Part shown: positions 1 through 8,697 of the stretch, in pieces
Layout: each line of letters opens with the position of its first letter
Numbering within the stretch: position 1 is the stretch's first letter
Assembly (NCBI GenBank): GCA_944321825.1
Contig: CALUMU010000015.1
Span: 1-45,792 of the forward strand
DNA length: 45,792 bases
Origin: Candidatus Amulumruptor caecigallinarius
GTDB lineage: Bacteria; Bacteroidota; Bacteroidia; Bacteroidales; Muribaculaceae
Direction: 5' to 3'
Program-made: the position numbers and the translations under genes
The notes under the pieces: generated by a model
Databases searched by the model: none
What the model was told of the DNA's origin: nothing
Seen by the model: the letters and a program-made list of their open reading frames with translations, nothing else

Positions 1-656
1 CAAACATATACTCAGTTATCTCAGTAAGACTTTCAGAAAGGATTACTGAAGTAAGGGAAGTACACTCCTCAAACATGTTATCCCCTATAGAAGTCACCGA
101 AGAAGGCAACGCAATAGATTGTAATGAGCTACACATGGAAAAAGCGGAAGGACCGATTGTTGTCACAGAATTTGGGATAATAACACCTGCCAAATTGCTG
201 CATCCATGAAATGCATACTCTCCTATCGTGACAACAGAATTGCCTAAATCAACTTTTTTCAAATAGCCGCAGTCCCAAAACACATCCTCCCCAATGCTGA
301 CCACCGAATCAGGGATTTTTATCTCGGTCAATCCTGTACAAAACATAAACGACTTATCATTGATGCTAACCACCGAGTCGGGAATCTTTACGCTGGATAG
401 CCCTGTAGATTCGTAGAACGCATATTTCCCGATTTCTGTCACTGTAAACTCGATGCCGGAATAGGTTAATTTGTCGGGGATGGAGACTTCGCCGGAGTAG
501 CTGTTGTAGTCGGTGTCCTTGTAGGTGACTTCGACCGTGCGGTCGGTGGAGGAAAGGATGTTGTAGTAGATGCCGTCCATTTCGAAGTCGTAGGCGTGGA
601 GCTGGCGCGGCAACCGTAAGCAGTGCTGCCGACATAATCTTTCTCATGGTTTCCAT
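1..656 (-). pseudogene. BspA-like leucine-rich-repeat surface protein, frameshifted after the signal peptide, 3' end outside window
   Basis: Translated from the minus strand, about 595 to 1 gives a mature-protein start (YDFEMDGIYYN) and then repeats of about 23 residues of the LRR_5/BspA type, with recurring IPDSVVSIG, IPNSVTTIG and LPSSVTSIG blocks alternating with AFHGCSNL, AFSMCSSL and MFEECTSL. A good signal peptide (METMRKIMSAALLTVAAPA) starts at 656, but in a different frame from the repeats. The repeat frame has a stop just upstream and no ATG before FEMDG. Removing one C of the CC pair at 598-599 joins the frames as VAAPAHAYDF, a convincing signal-peptidase site. So this is one extra base: a real disruption or an assembly error. 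BspA-like proteins are cell-surface or secreted adhesin-type proteins in Bacteroidetes. The gene continues beyond base 1. Confidence 0.8.
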
Positions 657-659
657 AGT

Positions 660-947
660 CAAAAAATGTGTGGAGTTTGCGCTGCCAAGCCCATCGATGG
701 CAGCAGGTGATAAACATGCAGAAGGCGTGAGGGCTGCTCACTTATCTTATGGAAATCGGGTGTGTGGTAGGTACCCTGTGAAATCAGATAAGGTAGCAAC
801 TCCCACGCCCACATATCTGCGGACGCGAGAGTGTCTCCATAATCCTCTTTCACGTTGAAGTTACCACACTTCGATTTCCGAGAATCAGTAAGACACTTTC
901 GTGTTAAAAATCAATATGTCCGCCAGCGGGGAGAACGCCCATGCTGA
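660..947 (-). promoter_or_regulatory. Structured 5' leader RNA of the BspA-like gene (candidate)
   Basis: Between the promoter at 953-984 and the start at 656 lie about 290 transcribed nt with no convincing gene. On the plus strand, AGTGTCT (830-836) and AGACACT (891-897) form a 7-bp closing helix. It encloses two hairpins, GAAGT/ACTTC at 857-872 and GATT/AATC at 873-886. A further hairpin GCTGCCA/TGGCAGC sits at 681-704, followed (minus strand) by a T6 run at 661-666 just before the start codon. A branched junction plus a start-proximal hairpin suggests a cis-regulatory leader or an independent small RNA. I do not assign it to a named family. Confidence 0.5.
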
Positions 948-952
948 CCCTG

Positions 953-984
953 CAAAATTAGCCATTCACAGCATATCCTCCAAA
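953..984 (-). promoter_or_regulatory. Bacteroidetes-type promoter for the BspA-like transcript
   Basis: On the minus strand TTTG (984-981) is followed by a 20-nt spacer and TAATTTTG (960-953), matching the Bacteroidetes -33 TTTG / -7 TAnnTTTG layout. The expected start of transcription is near 946. Confidence 0.7.
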
Positions 985-1079
985 TAATCCACCCTATTTC
1001 ACCGTAGCCGCTCTTACCTATGGCATATATCGTCACTGCGCGTTTCAATCCGACAAGGACAGGCAATGCCATCCGCTGT

Positions 1080-1180
1080 GTAGGGACGCACGGTCCGTGC
1101 GTCCTTGTGCCAGATCGGTCGGTGTAATCCGGCTCGGACTGGTGTTTGCGGTTGAGGACGCACCGACCGTGCGTCCCTAC
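1080..1180. repeat. Paired inverted GC-palindrome element, about 100 bp (copy 1)
   Basis: Two facing copies of a palindromic unit (GTAGGGACGCACGG at the left edge, CCGTGCGTCCCTAC at the right edge) bracket a spacer with CGGTCGGTGTAATCCGGCTC. The whole arrangement recurs at 31107-31204 with the same spacer, and half copies lie near 40138-40162 and 45405-45430. It is non-coding; function unknown. Confidence 0.85.
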
Positions 1181-1206
1181 ACGCTGGGAAAGCTCCGTAT
1201 CACCTT

Positions 1207-1376
1207 CCTAAAGCTCCGCAGGAGCGTAAAAGCAGTAGGGCGGGGGCAAGCCCCGTCACAAAAGCCACCGACGGCGAATCAGCCCTGCAAGGGCGGTTGT
1301 GCAGCCGCCAACATGTGACACAAAAAGCATGGACATTCCGGGTGAGCGGTCGCCACAGGTGGCGACCCTACGTCAT
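1207..1376. repeat. Cluster of interspersed GC-rich palindromes
   Basis: Three units in tandem. The first has GCTCCGCAGGAGC (1213-1225), then GTAAAAGCAGTAGGGCGGG and a GGGGCAAGCCCC palindrome. The second begins TCAGCCCTGCAAGGGC near 1278. The third has GGACATTCCGGGTGAG followed by the perfect palindrome GGTCGCCACAGGTGGCGACC (1348-1367). Each unit is found again in other intergenic islands of this window. No gene is seen from 657 to 1476. Confidence 0.85.
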
Positions 1377-1412
1377 GTAGCTGATGGCATACCGAGGTTC
1401 TGCAAACTCTCC

Positions 1413-1460
1413 TAAACACAAGAGAGAGCTGCGCCAATCGGCGCAGCTCTCTTGTGTTTA
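1413..1460 (-). terminator. Intrinsic terminator of secDF
   Basis: A long stem, TAAACACAAGAGAG..GCTGCGCC against GGCGCAGCTCTCTTGTGTTTA, with a 4-nt AATC loop and a 2-nt bulge, begins 16 bp past the secDF stop. The T-tract after it is weak, but the stem is over 20 bp. Confidence 0.8.
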
Positions 1461-1476
1461 TTTGCAGGGTGGATAG

Positions 1477-4356
1477 TTAGGCTTTTGCTTTCTTGTTGCG
1501 GCGACGGTCTGTAAGGTATGCTACAGGGGATGCAATGAAGATGGTAGCAAGGGTGCCGATAACCACACCGAATATCATCGCGAAGATGAATGAGCGGATT
1601 GAATCGCCGCCGAGGACAAACATGCAGAGGAGCACGAGGAGTGTGCTGCCCGAAGTCATGATTGTACGGCTGAGGGTCTGGTTGATGGAGTTGTTGATGG
1701 TGGCTCCGAAATCGTGTTTAGGGAATAGTCCGACGTTTTCACGCACACGGTCGAATACCACCACAGTGTCGTTGATCTGATAACCGATTACCGTCAGGAT
1801 TGCGGCTATAAACGACTGGTCCACTTCCATGGCGAACGGGAATACGCCCCAGAACAGCGAGTAGAAACCGATGATGGCGTAGGCGGTAAACGCTACCGCA
1901 GCCAGCGCACCGAGAGAGAAGGCGATGTTGCGGAAACGGACGAGGATGTAGAGGAACATCGCTATGAGCGAGAGAATCACTGCGATGACGGCCTCTGTCT
2001 TCATATCGTTGGCCACAGTCGGACCTACTTTCTGCGACGACATGATGCCAACATTCTCGTTTGTGGTTGAGAAGTCGGTCATCGACATGCCGTTGAGCTC
2101 GTCCTGGAGTCCGTTGTAGAGGATTTCGGTGATTTCCTGGTCTATGCCTTCGTCGTTTTCGTTGATCTTGTAGTTGGTAGAGATGCGTACCTTGGTATTG
2201 TCATCGATAGAGATAACGCTGATCTGGGCACCGTTGAAGAGGGGTGTCAGCTTCGCTGCAAGCTCATGGGTCTGCACGGGATGGTCGAATTTCACCACGT
2301 AGTTACGTCCACCAGAGAAGTCGATGCCTTGGTTGAGGCCGCGAACGAAGAATGACACGAGTATGGCAGCCACGAACACGATAACCACTGCGAAGCTCGC
2401 TTTGCGTGTGCCGAGGAAGTTGAATGTCGTGTGGCGGAATATCTTGCTGCTCAGAGCGGTTGTGAACTTGAGGTTCTGGAACGCTTTTTTCTTCGCTCCG
2501 GCGATGAATATCAGACGGGTCAGATATACGGCGGTGAAGAACGAGCAGATGATACCGATGATAAGGGTTGTGGCAAAGCCCTTGATGGGACCTGTGCCGA
2601 AGAAGAGGAGGATTACACCGGTGATGATAGATGTCAGGTTGGAGTCGAAGATTGCCGAGAAGGCGTTGCTGTAACCGTCGGCGATGGCTGTGCGTGCGTT
2701 CTTGCCGGCACGGAGCTCTTCCTTGGCACGCTCGAAGATAAGCACATTGGCATCGACGGCCATGCCGAGCGCGAGGACGATACCTGCGATACCCGACAGG
2801 GTGAGCACTGCCTGGAACGAGGCGAGTATGCCGAAGGTAAAGAAGATGTTGCAGATAAGGCCGGCGTTGGCTATAAGGCCCGGAATCACGCCGTAGAACA
2901 GGCACATGAATATCATCAGCAATACCAGTGCGATGACAAATGACCAGATGCCGTCATTGATGGCCTTCGCGCCGAGTGACGGACCGATTACGGTGTCTGA
3001 TATGATGTTGACTTTTGCTGCCATCTTACCGCTCTTGAGCACGTTGGCAAGGTCTTTGGCCTCGTCGGTGGTGAAGTTGCCGGTTATCTGGCTGTTGCCG
3101 CCTTCGATCACGCTGTTGACGTTAGGTGCGGAGTATACCTGGTCGTCAAGCACGATGGCTACGGGGCGGCCGAGGTTGGTCTGGGTGATGTTGGCCCACT
3201 GCTTTGCTGCGGTAGCGTTCATCGACATGCTCACGTAGTTGCCGCTACGGTTGTCATAGTCGGCTGTGGCGCTTGTCACGACATCGCCAGAGAGAGCCGG
3301 TTTGCCGTTGAGAGTCTTGAGCGCTATGAGCTGGTACATGTCCACCTTGCGGTTACGTCCGGTGGTGGAGTCGGCGATTTCGATGACCTGCGGCTGGCGT
3401 TCCCAAGCGAATTTCACGTTGTTGGGGAGCAGACGCTTTGCGGCAGGGCTGGCGAGAGCCTTGTCGATGGCGTTGCGCTGGTTAGCGAGGGCATATCCTA
3501 CGGTGATACCCTGTCCGGGCTGCAGGAAGAGGCCGAAGAGGCCGTCGTTGGCGGCTGCAGTGCTGTCGGCGCGGAGCTCGTTGTCGAGCTGCGACAGGGG
3601 CATCTGGAGGTCGGCGACGTTGTATGTCTCGTAGAACTCAAGGTTGGCTGAAGCTTTGAGCAGGTCGCGCACACGGTCATGCTCCTTGACTCCGGGGAGT
3701 TCGAGGAGAATCTGGCCGTCGTTTTCGAGCTCCTGGATGTTGGGAGCCACGACACCGAACTGGTCGATACGGTTGCGGAGCACGTTGGTAGAGCTGCTTA
3801 CGCGGTCCTTTACCTCCTGCTTCAGGGTCGCCTCGACCTGTGAGAGGTTTTCGCCGCGCTTCACCTGGTCCTTAAAGAGGATAGAGAAATCGGCCTGGGG
3901 GTCGAGTTTCTGGTATTCCTTGCAGAAAGTCGACACGTAGTCGTTTGTACGGGTGGCTTTTACGACAGAGTCGGTCTTGGCGATGGCTTCGTCGAAGTAG
4001 GGGTTGCCGTCGGCATTGGCCATCGAGCGTAGGATATCGGGAACCGATACCTGCAAGGTGACGTTCATACCGCCCTTGAGGTCGAGGCCGAGGCCTACGC
4101 CGAGTTTCTGTACTTCATTGAATGTGTAGCCCATGAACACCTTCTCCTTGCTGATGGAGTCCATGAACATCTTCTTTGCTTCACGGTAAGCGTCGGCTGT
4201 ATTGTCGCCGTTGGAGGCTGTGAGTGCATAGGCTTCTGCCTTATCTTCGTAGTGGTTTGTAACCAGCGTGAAGCTAAGGTAAAAAAGGCACACGAGCACC
4301 AGGAATATCGCAATTACGCCTGCGACAACGCTTCCCAGAGTTCCTTTGCTTTGCAT
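1477..4356 (-). CDS. secDF: Protein translocase subunit SecDF (fused)
   Basis: SecD and SecF in one 959-residue chain, the usual Bacteroidetes arrangement. It sits in the inner membrane with SecYEG and uses the proton gradient to help pull preproteins across. SecD half: N-terminal membrane helix, DLKGGM motif near residue 90, large periplasmic P1 region, and the GMAVDANVLIFERAKEE membrane motif near 530 with the aspartate expected for proton coupling. SecF half: starts near 640, has GIDFSGG near 675, and INDTVVVFDRVREN near 859. It ends in a basic tail (RRRNKKAKA). The start is the ATG followed by a hydrophobic helix. It appears monocistronic, with a promoter box at 4445-4452 and a terminator at 1413-1460. 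Confidence 0.97.
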   Translation of the reverse strand: MQSKGTLGSVVAGVIAIFLVLVCLFYLSFTLVTNHYEDKAEAYALTASNGDNTADAYREAKKMFMDSISKEKVFMGYTFNEVQKLGVGLGLDLKGGMNVTLQVSVPDILRSMANADGNPYFDEAIAKTDSVVKATRTNDYVSTFCKEYQKLDPQADFSILFKDQVKRGENLSQVEATLKQEVKDRVSSSTNVLRNRIDQFGVVAPNIQELENDGQILLELPGVKEHDRVRDLLKASANLEFYETYNVADLQMPLSQLDNELRADSTAAANDGLFGLFLQPGQGITVGYALANQRNAIDKALASPAAKRLLPNNVKFAWERQPQVIEIADSTTGRNRKVDMYQLIALKTLNGKPALSGDVVTSATADYDNRSGNYVSMSMNATAAKQWANITQTNLGRPVAIVLDDQVYSAPNVNSVIEGGNSQITGNFTTDEAKDLANVLKSGKMAAKVNIISDTVIGPSLGAKAINDGIWSFVIALVLLMIFMCLFYGVIPGLIANAGLICNIFFTFGILASFQAVLTLSGIAGIVLALGMAVDANVLIFERAKEELRAGKNARTAIADGYSNAFSAIFDSNLTSIITGVILLFFGTGPIKGFATTLIIGIICSFFTAVYLTRLIFIAGAKKKAFQNLKFTTALSSKIFRHTTFNFLGTRKASFAVVIVFVAAILVSFFVRGLNQGIDFSGGRNYVVKFDHPVQTHELAAKLTPLFNGAQISVISIDDNTKVRISTNYKINENDEGIDQEITEILYNGLQDELNGMSMTDFSTTNENVGIMSSQKVGPTVANDMKTEAVIAVILSLIAMFLYILVRFRNIAFSLGALAAVAFTAYAIIGFYSLFWGVFPFAMEVDQSFIAAILTVIGYQINDTVVVFDRVRENVGLFPKHDFGATINNSINQTLSRTIMTSGSTLLVLLCMFVLGGDSIRSFIFAMIFGVVIGTLATIFIASPVAYLTDRRRNKKAKA

Positions 4357-4444
4357 GTGATGGTTAGGTGATTTAAAAAGATGTATTGTGTTAATAATTA
4401 ATTGATTTCGCTGGCAATAGATTAAGCAGTCTCTAATCAGCTTG

Positions 4445-4452
4445 CAAATATA
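4445..4452 (-). promoter_or_regulatory. -7 box of the secDF promoter
   Basis: TATATTTG on the minus strand matches TAnnTTTG, about 90 nt upstream of the secDF start. The -33 element is not clear. Confidence 0.5.
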
Positions 4453-4538
4453 CGAAAAATTCCGTCAATATAACCCCATTGTGCTGTAATACACGTATTT
4501 TGCGATTGAAATTTGTCTGAATGATGATGAAAACGTAG

Positions 4539-4578
4539 CAAATCCTGTATCAGCTGCTATGGGCTGATACAGGATTTG
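4539..4578 (-). terminator. Intrinsic terminator of the 1303-residue protein gene
   Basis: Perfect 15-bp inverted repeat CAAATCCTGTATCAG / CTGATACAGGATTTG with a 10-nt loop, 19 bp past the stop at 4597. It separates this gene from secDF. Confidence 0.85.
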
Positions 4579-4596
4579 TCAGATTGTGGAGGAGGG

Positions 4597-7500
4597 TTAC
4601 CGGCGCATCACTTTGAGAGTCGCAGACTCAGAGGGTGCGGTGCATTTGATGACGTAGATGCCTTGGGGAAGGGTGTTCATGTCAAATTCCAGACCTTGGG
4701 CTGAAGCCACGCGGACTCCGCAGGAGTTCCACACGGTGAATTGTGTGGTGGTGGCGGCATGGATGATGTTGCCTGACATGGTGACGAAGCCGTTGTCGGC
4801 AGCCAGATCGGCTATGCCTGAGTCCGGGTCTATTTCTACGGCTTTCTGGTCATCGATGCGGAAGTAGTAGTCGCGATCTGCCACGATAGGATAGTCGGGG
4901 AGCTGCAAGCCGTTGTTCCAGTTGTTGAATATGAGGTTGTAGCTGCCTGTTTCGGTGTCGAGGCCGAAGACCTTGTAGATGGTGCCGTTAATGTCGCGCT
5001 CGTCGATGGGAGCCTGTCCTGGCCATGCACCCCACAGTTCGGAATCGCCATAAGCGTAGAGTCCGAGAGAGTCCCAGCCGGTGCAGTCATCCACGTAGAT
5101 GTAGTGGCGGCATACTGGCACTTCGGGAAGCTGTCCTGTCAGTGTCACATTGTCGATGGCAAGAGCCATGGCGAGGTTGGCTGCGGAACCGGATGCTACG
5201 GATATGTTCCAGGCGAGGTAGAGATCCATGCCGCGTCCGAGCCCGGTAGGCAGCTGTCCTTCTACGGTGGTTGTTTCGCCGGGGACTTCTGCGTAGCCGG
5301 CTGTCTGCGCGTCGGGGGCAAGGTAGGTGTAGAAATCGTCACCTGCGGCAGTCCAGTGTCTGCCGTCGACCGAGTAGTATAGCTTTACGGCAAATCCGGC
5401 GGGATTGGAGCCTTGACGGTATTTCTCGATGTCGTAGCTGAGGGTGAGTTGCTCGATGTTCTTCCTGCCGTCGTTGTAGAGGTGTGTATATAGGTTGATG
5501 GCGCGGGTGCCGTTGTCGACACCTGTGGTGATGCCGCCGACAGCACGGTCTGTCGACTCTCCGTTGCCGAAATTCCAGATGCCGTTTTTGGCATTGGAGG
5601 GCAGGTTGATGCCGCCGCTGTAGGTGGTGTTGGTGAGCGCAACCCCATAAGTCCCGATAGTGCGGGGCTCTACGGTCTGGCGGTCGATACGCCAAGCCTC
5701 CGGGAGGGTGGCATCGGCAGCATCGCCCATGGAGTCAAAGTCCTCGCTTACGGTGAGATTGTCCTGGTTCATGTATATTGCCGGATAGCTTTCCACCTCT
5801 GTCACGCAGTCGGCAACCTTGATTTTAGCCGATTTGGAGAAATTGCCTACGGCGGCGGTCACTTCAAATTCGCCAGCAGAGCCGTCGGACGTGAAGCAGC
5901 CGTCGCTGTCCACTGTCCCTCCTCCGCTGACCGAATAGGCCACATCTCCTTCGGGAGCGTATTCAAGACCGAAATCATTGATCATCGCCACTTTGTAGTG
6001 GATTTTGCCGTTGATATGGTCCACATAATTGGTGACGCTTTTGAGGGCGGCTGACGCATAGCTGCGCATCGATGCGGCTTCGGTGTCTGTAAGCCCTTCG
6101 GTGTGCCATGATATCTCGGTGGGATCCTGGCCGTAGATCAGACCGTATTCCATACATGCTGCCATGTAGGTAGACAGCGGGGTCGGGTGGCGGTCGTCGG
6201 AGAACCATGGCGCGATACCTTGCGTGCCTTCGGTCTCATATACAGCCTGATAGGCATTGGCTACAGGGCATACGATTAGTCCGAATTCGGCAGCCACATC
6301 CATGTAATTGTCTATGAACATCTTGTTGTAGGCTGTGAAGTTTTCCCAGTCGCTGCTGTATGCCCAGTTGACCGGCAGGATAATCGCGGCGTTAGGGTTG
6401 GGGCAGTATTCGCGGATGTAACCGACCCATTTGGCCACCGATTCACGGAATGCAGCAGGATTGGTGCGAGGCAGAGAGCTTTGCTCCTGGAGGATGATAT
6501 GCGTCCAGGCATCGGAGCGTACCATCATCTTGGCTCCGGGGGTGCCGTCGGCTGCGAGACCGTCGCCTTCGTCCCAGTGTGTGGCGAGAGATTTGCCTAA
6601 GAGGGTGTGGCGTGTCCATGAAGCGTCTTTGCCCATTGACTCGGCTATGGCGTTAAATACTTCGTTTTGGTCGTTGTAGTGTATGAGGCTGTTGTTGAGC
6701 GAGAGGATTTTGACGGTTTCAGGCATCGTGCGCATCAGCACTACATCAGCCGGAGAGAGCGATATGCCGGTTATCTGCGATTCGACTTCTGTGAGAGTAT
6801 AGGCACCGGTCACGATGTCGAATGTCACGTCGTAGGTGGCGGGAGTTGTCGCTACGCTCATGGTGCTGCCTTTGACGAGGGTGCCCGAGAGGGCGTTTTC
6901 GCCATCGGATGCAGCACCCCATACTCCGCCCATGCCGAGCCGCTGGTATATGCGCCAGCGGCTTGTGCCGTTGTCGCCTGCTTTCATGGATATGCGTCCT
7001 TTGAAAAGCTGGTCTGTCTCATCGAGATTGAGCGCGCCGGAGGTGTTCATGTAGTTCCAGCCGTTGAAATCACCGATTACGTAGACTGTGGTCAGTCCTG
7101 TGGGGTCATCGTTGCTTTCGAGCAGCAGGGTCGCTTCGCCGGAGGCGGTAATGTTGAGCACAATGCGTTTGCACTCAAACAGGTTGGCTCCGCAGGATAT
7201 GTTGGAATCTGTGCCGCTCTGGAGCTGGTAGGGTGCATCGGCGACGATGTTGGTGCCGTTTGAACCGTAGTTACATGCCGATGACCAGGAGGCGTCGGCT
7301 ATCTTGAAGGCTCCGTTGAGGGTTTTGTCATAAAGGACGTACACGCCGTTGCCCTCGTTGGAAAATTCCCATCCGTCGAGGTTGTCCCATGAGTTGACTT
7401 CGCCTCGGAGATAGATGCCGGAGGGTGTGAACGGAGGCAGGTCGGGATCTACCCACCCGGTGTAGCTATCGGGGTCGTCGATTTCCGAGATACCTGCCGG

Positions 7501-8508
7501 AGAGGCGCAGAGATAGTAGTCGCGGGCTGATGAAAGGGTGAAGCCGTCGGTATCATATGCCTCACCGTCGGTCAGATGGATGTCGGTGGGCAGGGTGCCT
7601 CCGAGAGTCCAACCCCAATAGGTCACGCCGTTGATCGTCTTGCTCATCTCCGGGGCTTCTCCCGGTTTGGGCGCGAAATGGTCGCTCGATGTGGAGTATA
7701 GCGACAGTTGCTTGGCTCCGCTGGCGTTTTCGACGAATATGTAGTGAGCATCACCGCTGTTGAAGCCTGCGGTAACGGATACATCGTCGATAGCTAAAGC
7801 CATCGCTTTGTCGGGCGAAGAGCCTGATGATACCGATATGTTCCATGCAAGGTACATTGTGGCGCCGGCAGGAATGTCTGCCATCATGGTCTTGTTTTCA
7901 ACCGTGACAGTGGAGATGGGCACGATGTCGGCTCCGGCAGTCTGTGCGTCAGGGGCAAATGATGTCAGGAATGCCTCTCCTGCCGATTGCCATGCCTCCC
8001 CGTCGGAGGATGTGTAAAGCTGGACGCTGTATCCGGCCACATTGGCACCCTCTCGGTATTTCTCGATGGCATAGCTCAGTGTCAAGCGGTCGATAGGCGT
8101 GTCGGATGCATTGGTGACCTTGGTCATGACGTTGACGCAGCGGGTGCCGTTGGCTACGGTGGTCGACAGACCTCCTACGGCACGGTCGGATTCGTCGGTG
8201 CTGCTGCCGAAGTTCCATGTGCCGTTTTTAGCATTAGACGGCAGTGCTATGCCGCCTGAATACATTAATTGGTCGGTGGCGGCATCCCAGCTGCCCAATG
8301 TGCGGGGGGCATCCATCTGCCGCTCTACTTTCCAATCTGCCGGCGTGGCGAGCAGAGGAGCAGATGCAGATACATCCCACATGGAATTGAAGTTCTCGCT
8401 GCCCGTAGGACTGGTCGGTGACAGCTCAAACGCTGCGGCGGCCTGACATGCCAGCAATGTGGTCAGGGCAGTCGCCGCGCATTTCCTGAGAAAATTGTGA
8501 AAAAGCAT
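4597..8508 (-). CDS. Large secreted protein with CBM26-like modules, DUF4886/SGNH-like domain and type IX sorting domain
   Basis: 1303 residues. Order: signal peptide (1-26, ending CQAAAAF); jelly-roll-like module (about 35-250); CBM26-like starch-binding module (about 253-345); two SusE/F-like beta modules (about 360-590; GEVNSWDNLDGW, IGDFNGWNYM); DUF4886-type SGNH hydrolase-like domain (about 595-830); Ig-like stretch (about 860-920); a second jelly-roll module (about 924-1130) that repeats the first (shared SGGI.LPSNAKNG.WNFG and DRAVGG); a second CBM26-like module (about 1133-1220); type IX C-terminal domain (about 1254-1303; LPQGIYVIKC). The SGNH block I reads SLNNSLI instead of the usual GNS, and DDRHPT near 770 supplies the Asp/His pair. 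Probably secreted or surface-held, binding glycan and removing an ester group; the substrate is unknown. The SusR-like regulator gene lies directly upstream. Confidence 0.8.
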   Translation of the reverse strand: MLFHNFLRKCAATALTTLLACQAAAAFELSPTSPTGSENFNSMWDVSASAPLLATPADWKVERQMDAPRTLGSWDAATDQLMYSGGIALPSNAKNGTWNFGSSTDESDRAVGGLSTTVANGTRCVNVMTKVTNASDTPIDRLTLSYAIEKYREGANVAGYSVQLYTSSDGEAWQSAGEAFLTSFAPDAQTAGADIVPISTVTVENKTMMADIPAGATMYLAWNISVSSGSSPDKAMALAIDDVSVTAGFNSGDAHYIFVENASGAKQLSLYSTSSDHFAPKPGEAPEMSKTINGVTYWGWTLGGTLPTDIHLTDGEAYDTDGFTLSSARDYYLCASPAGISEIDDPDSYTGWVDPDLPPFTPSGIYLRGEVNSWDNLDGWEFSNEGNGVYVLYDKTLNGAFKIADASWSSACNYGSNGTNIVADAPYQLQSGTDSNISCGANLFECKRIVLNITASGEATLLLESNDDPTGLTTVYVIGDFNGWNYMNTSGALNLDETDQLFKGRISMKAGDNGTSRWRIYQRLGMGGVWGAASDGENALSGTLVKGSTMSVATTPATYDVTFDIVTGAYTLTEVESQITGISLSPADVVLMRTMPETVKILSLNNSLIHYNDQNEVFNAIAESMGKDASWTRHTLLGKSLATHWDEGDGLAADGTPGAKMMVRSDAWTHIILQEQSSLPRTNPAAFRESVAKWVGYIREYCPNPNAAIILPVNWAYSSDWENFTAYNKMFIDNYMDVAAEFGLIVCPVANAYQAVYETEGTQGIAPWFSDDRHPTPLSTYMAACMEYGLIYGQDPTEISWHTEGLTDTEAASMRSYASAALKSVTNYVDHINGKIHYKVAMINDFGLEYAPEGDVAYSVSGGGTVDSDGCFTSDGSAGEFEVTAAVGNFSKSAKIKVADCVTEVESYPAIYMNQDNLTVSEDFDSMGDAADATLPEAWRIDRQTVEPRTIGTYGVALTNTTYSGGINLPSNAKNGIWNFGNGESTDRAVGGITTGVDNGTRAINLYTHLYNDGRKNIEQLTLSYDIEKYRQGSNPAGFAVKLYYSVDGRHWTAAGDDFYTYLAPDAQTAGYAEVPGETTTVEGQLPTGLGRGMDLYLAWNISVASGSAANLAMALAIDNVTLTGQLPEVPVCRHYIYVDDCTGWDSLGLYAYGDSELWGAWPGQAPIDERDINGTIYKVFGLDTETGSYNLIFNNWNNGLQLPDYPIVADRDYYFRIDDQKAVEIDPDSGIADLAADNGFVTMSGNIIHAATTTQFTVWNSCGVRVASAQGLEFDMNTLPQGIYVIKCTAPSESATLKVMRR

Positions 8509-8559
8509 GGCTTAGATAATTATTTGATTAAGAATTGGGTGAGGCGATTCGCTTTTTCA

Positions 8560-8567
8560 CAAAAATA
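8560..8567 (-). promoter_or_regulatory. Possible -7 box for the 1303-residue protein gene
   Basis: TATTTTTG on the minus strand, about 50 nt before the start at 8508. No clear TTTG lies 19-21 nt upstream, so this is a weak call. Confidence 0.3.
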
Positions 8568-8697
8568 TGGCTACATGCTTGTCTCCGTGATGCGATGTAA
8601 TATAGATTGTAAGTGCTTAAAATATATAAATGTAAGTAAATTAGATGTTTATGTGGTAGATAGACGTGAGAAATTGTAAGTGGCTCACATGTCCATC

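Noticed and set aside
659-853. 64-codon minus-strand ORF in the BspA leader
   Set aside because: It begins with a non-ATG or internal start, has no domain features, and lies across helices of a transcribed leader; better explained as RNA.
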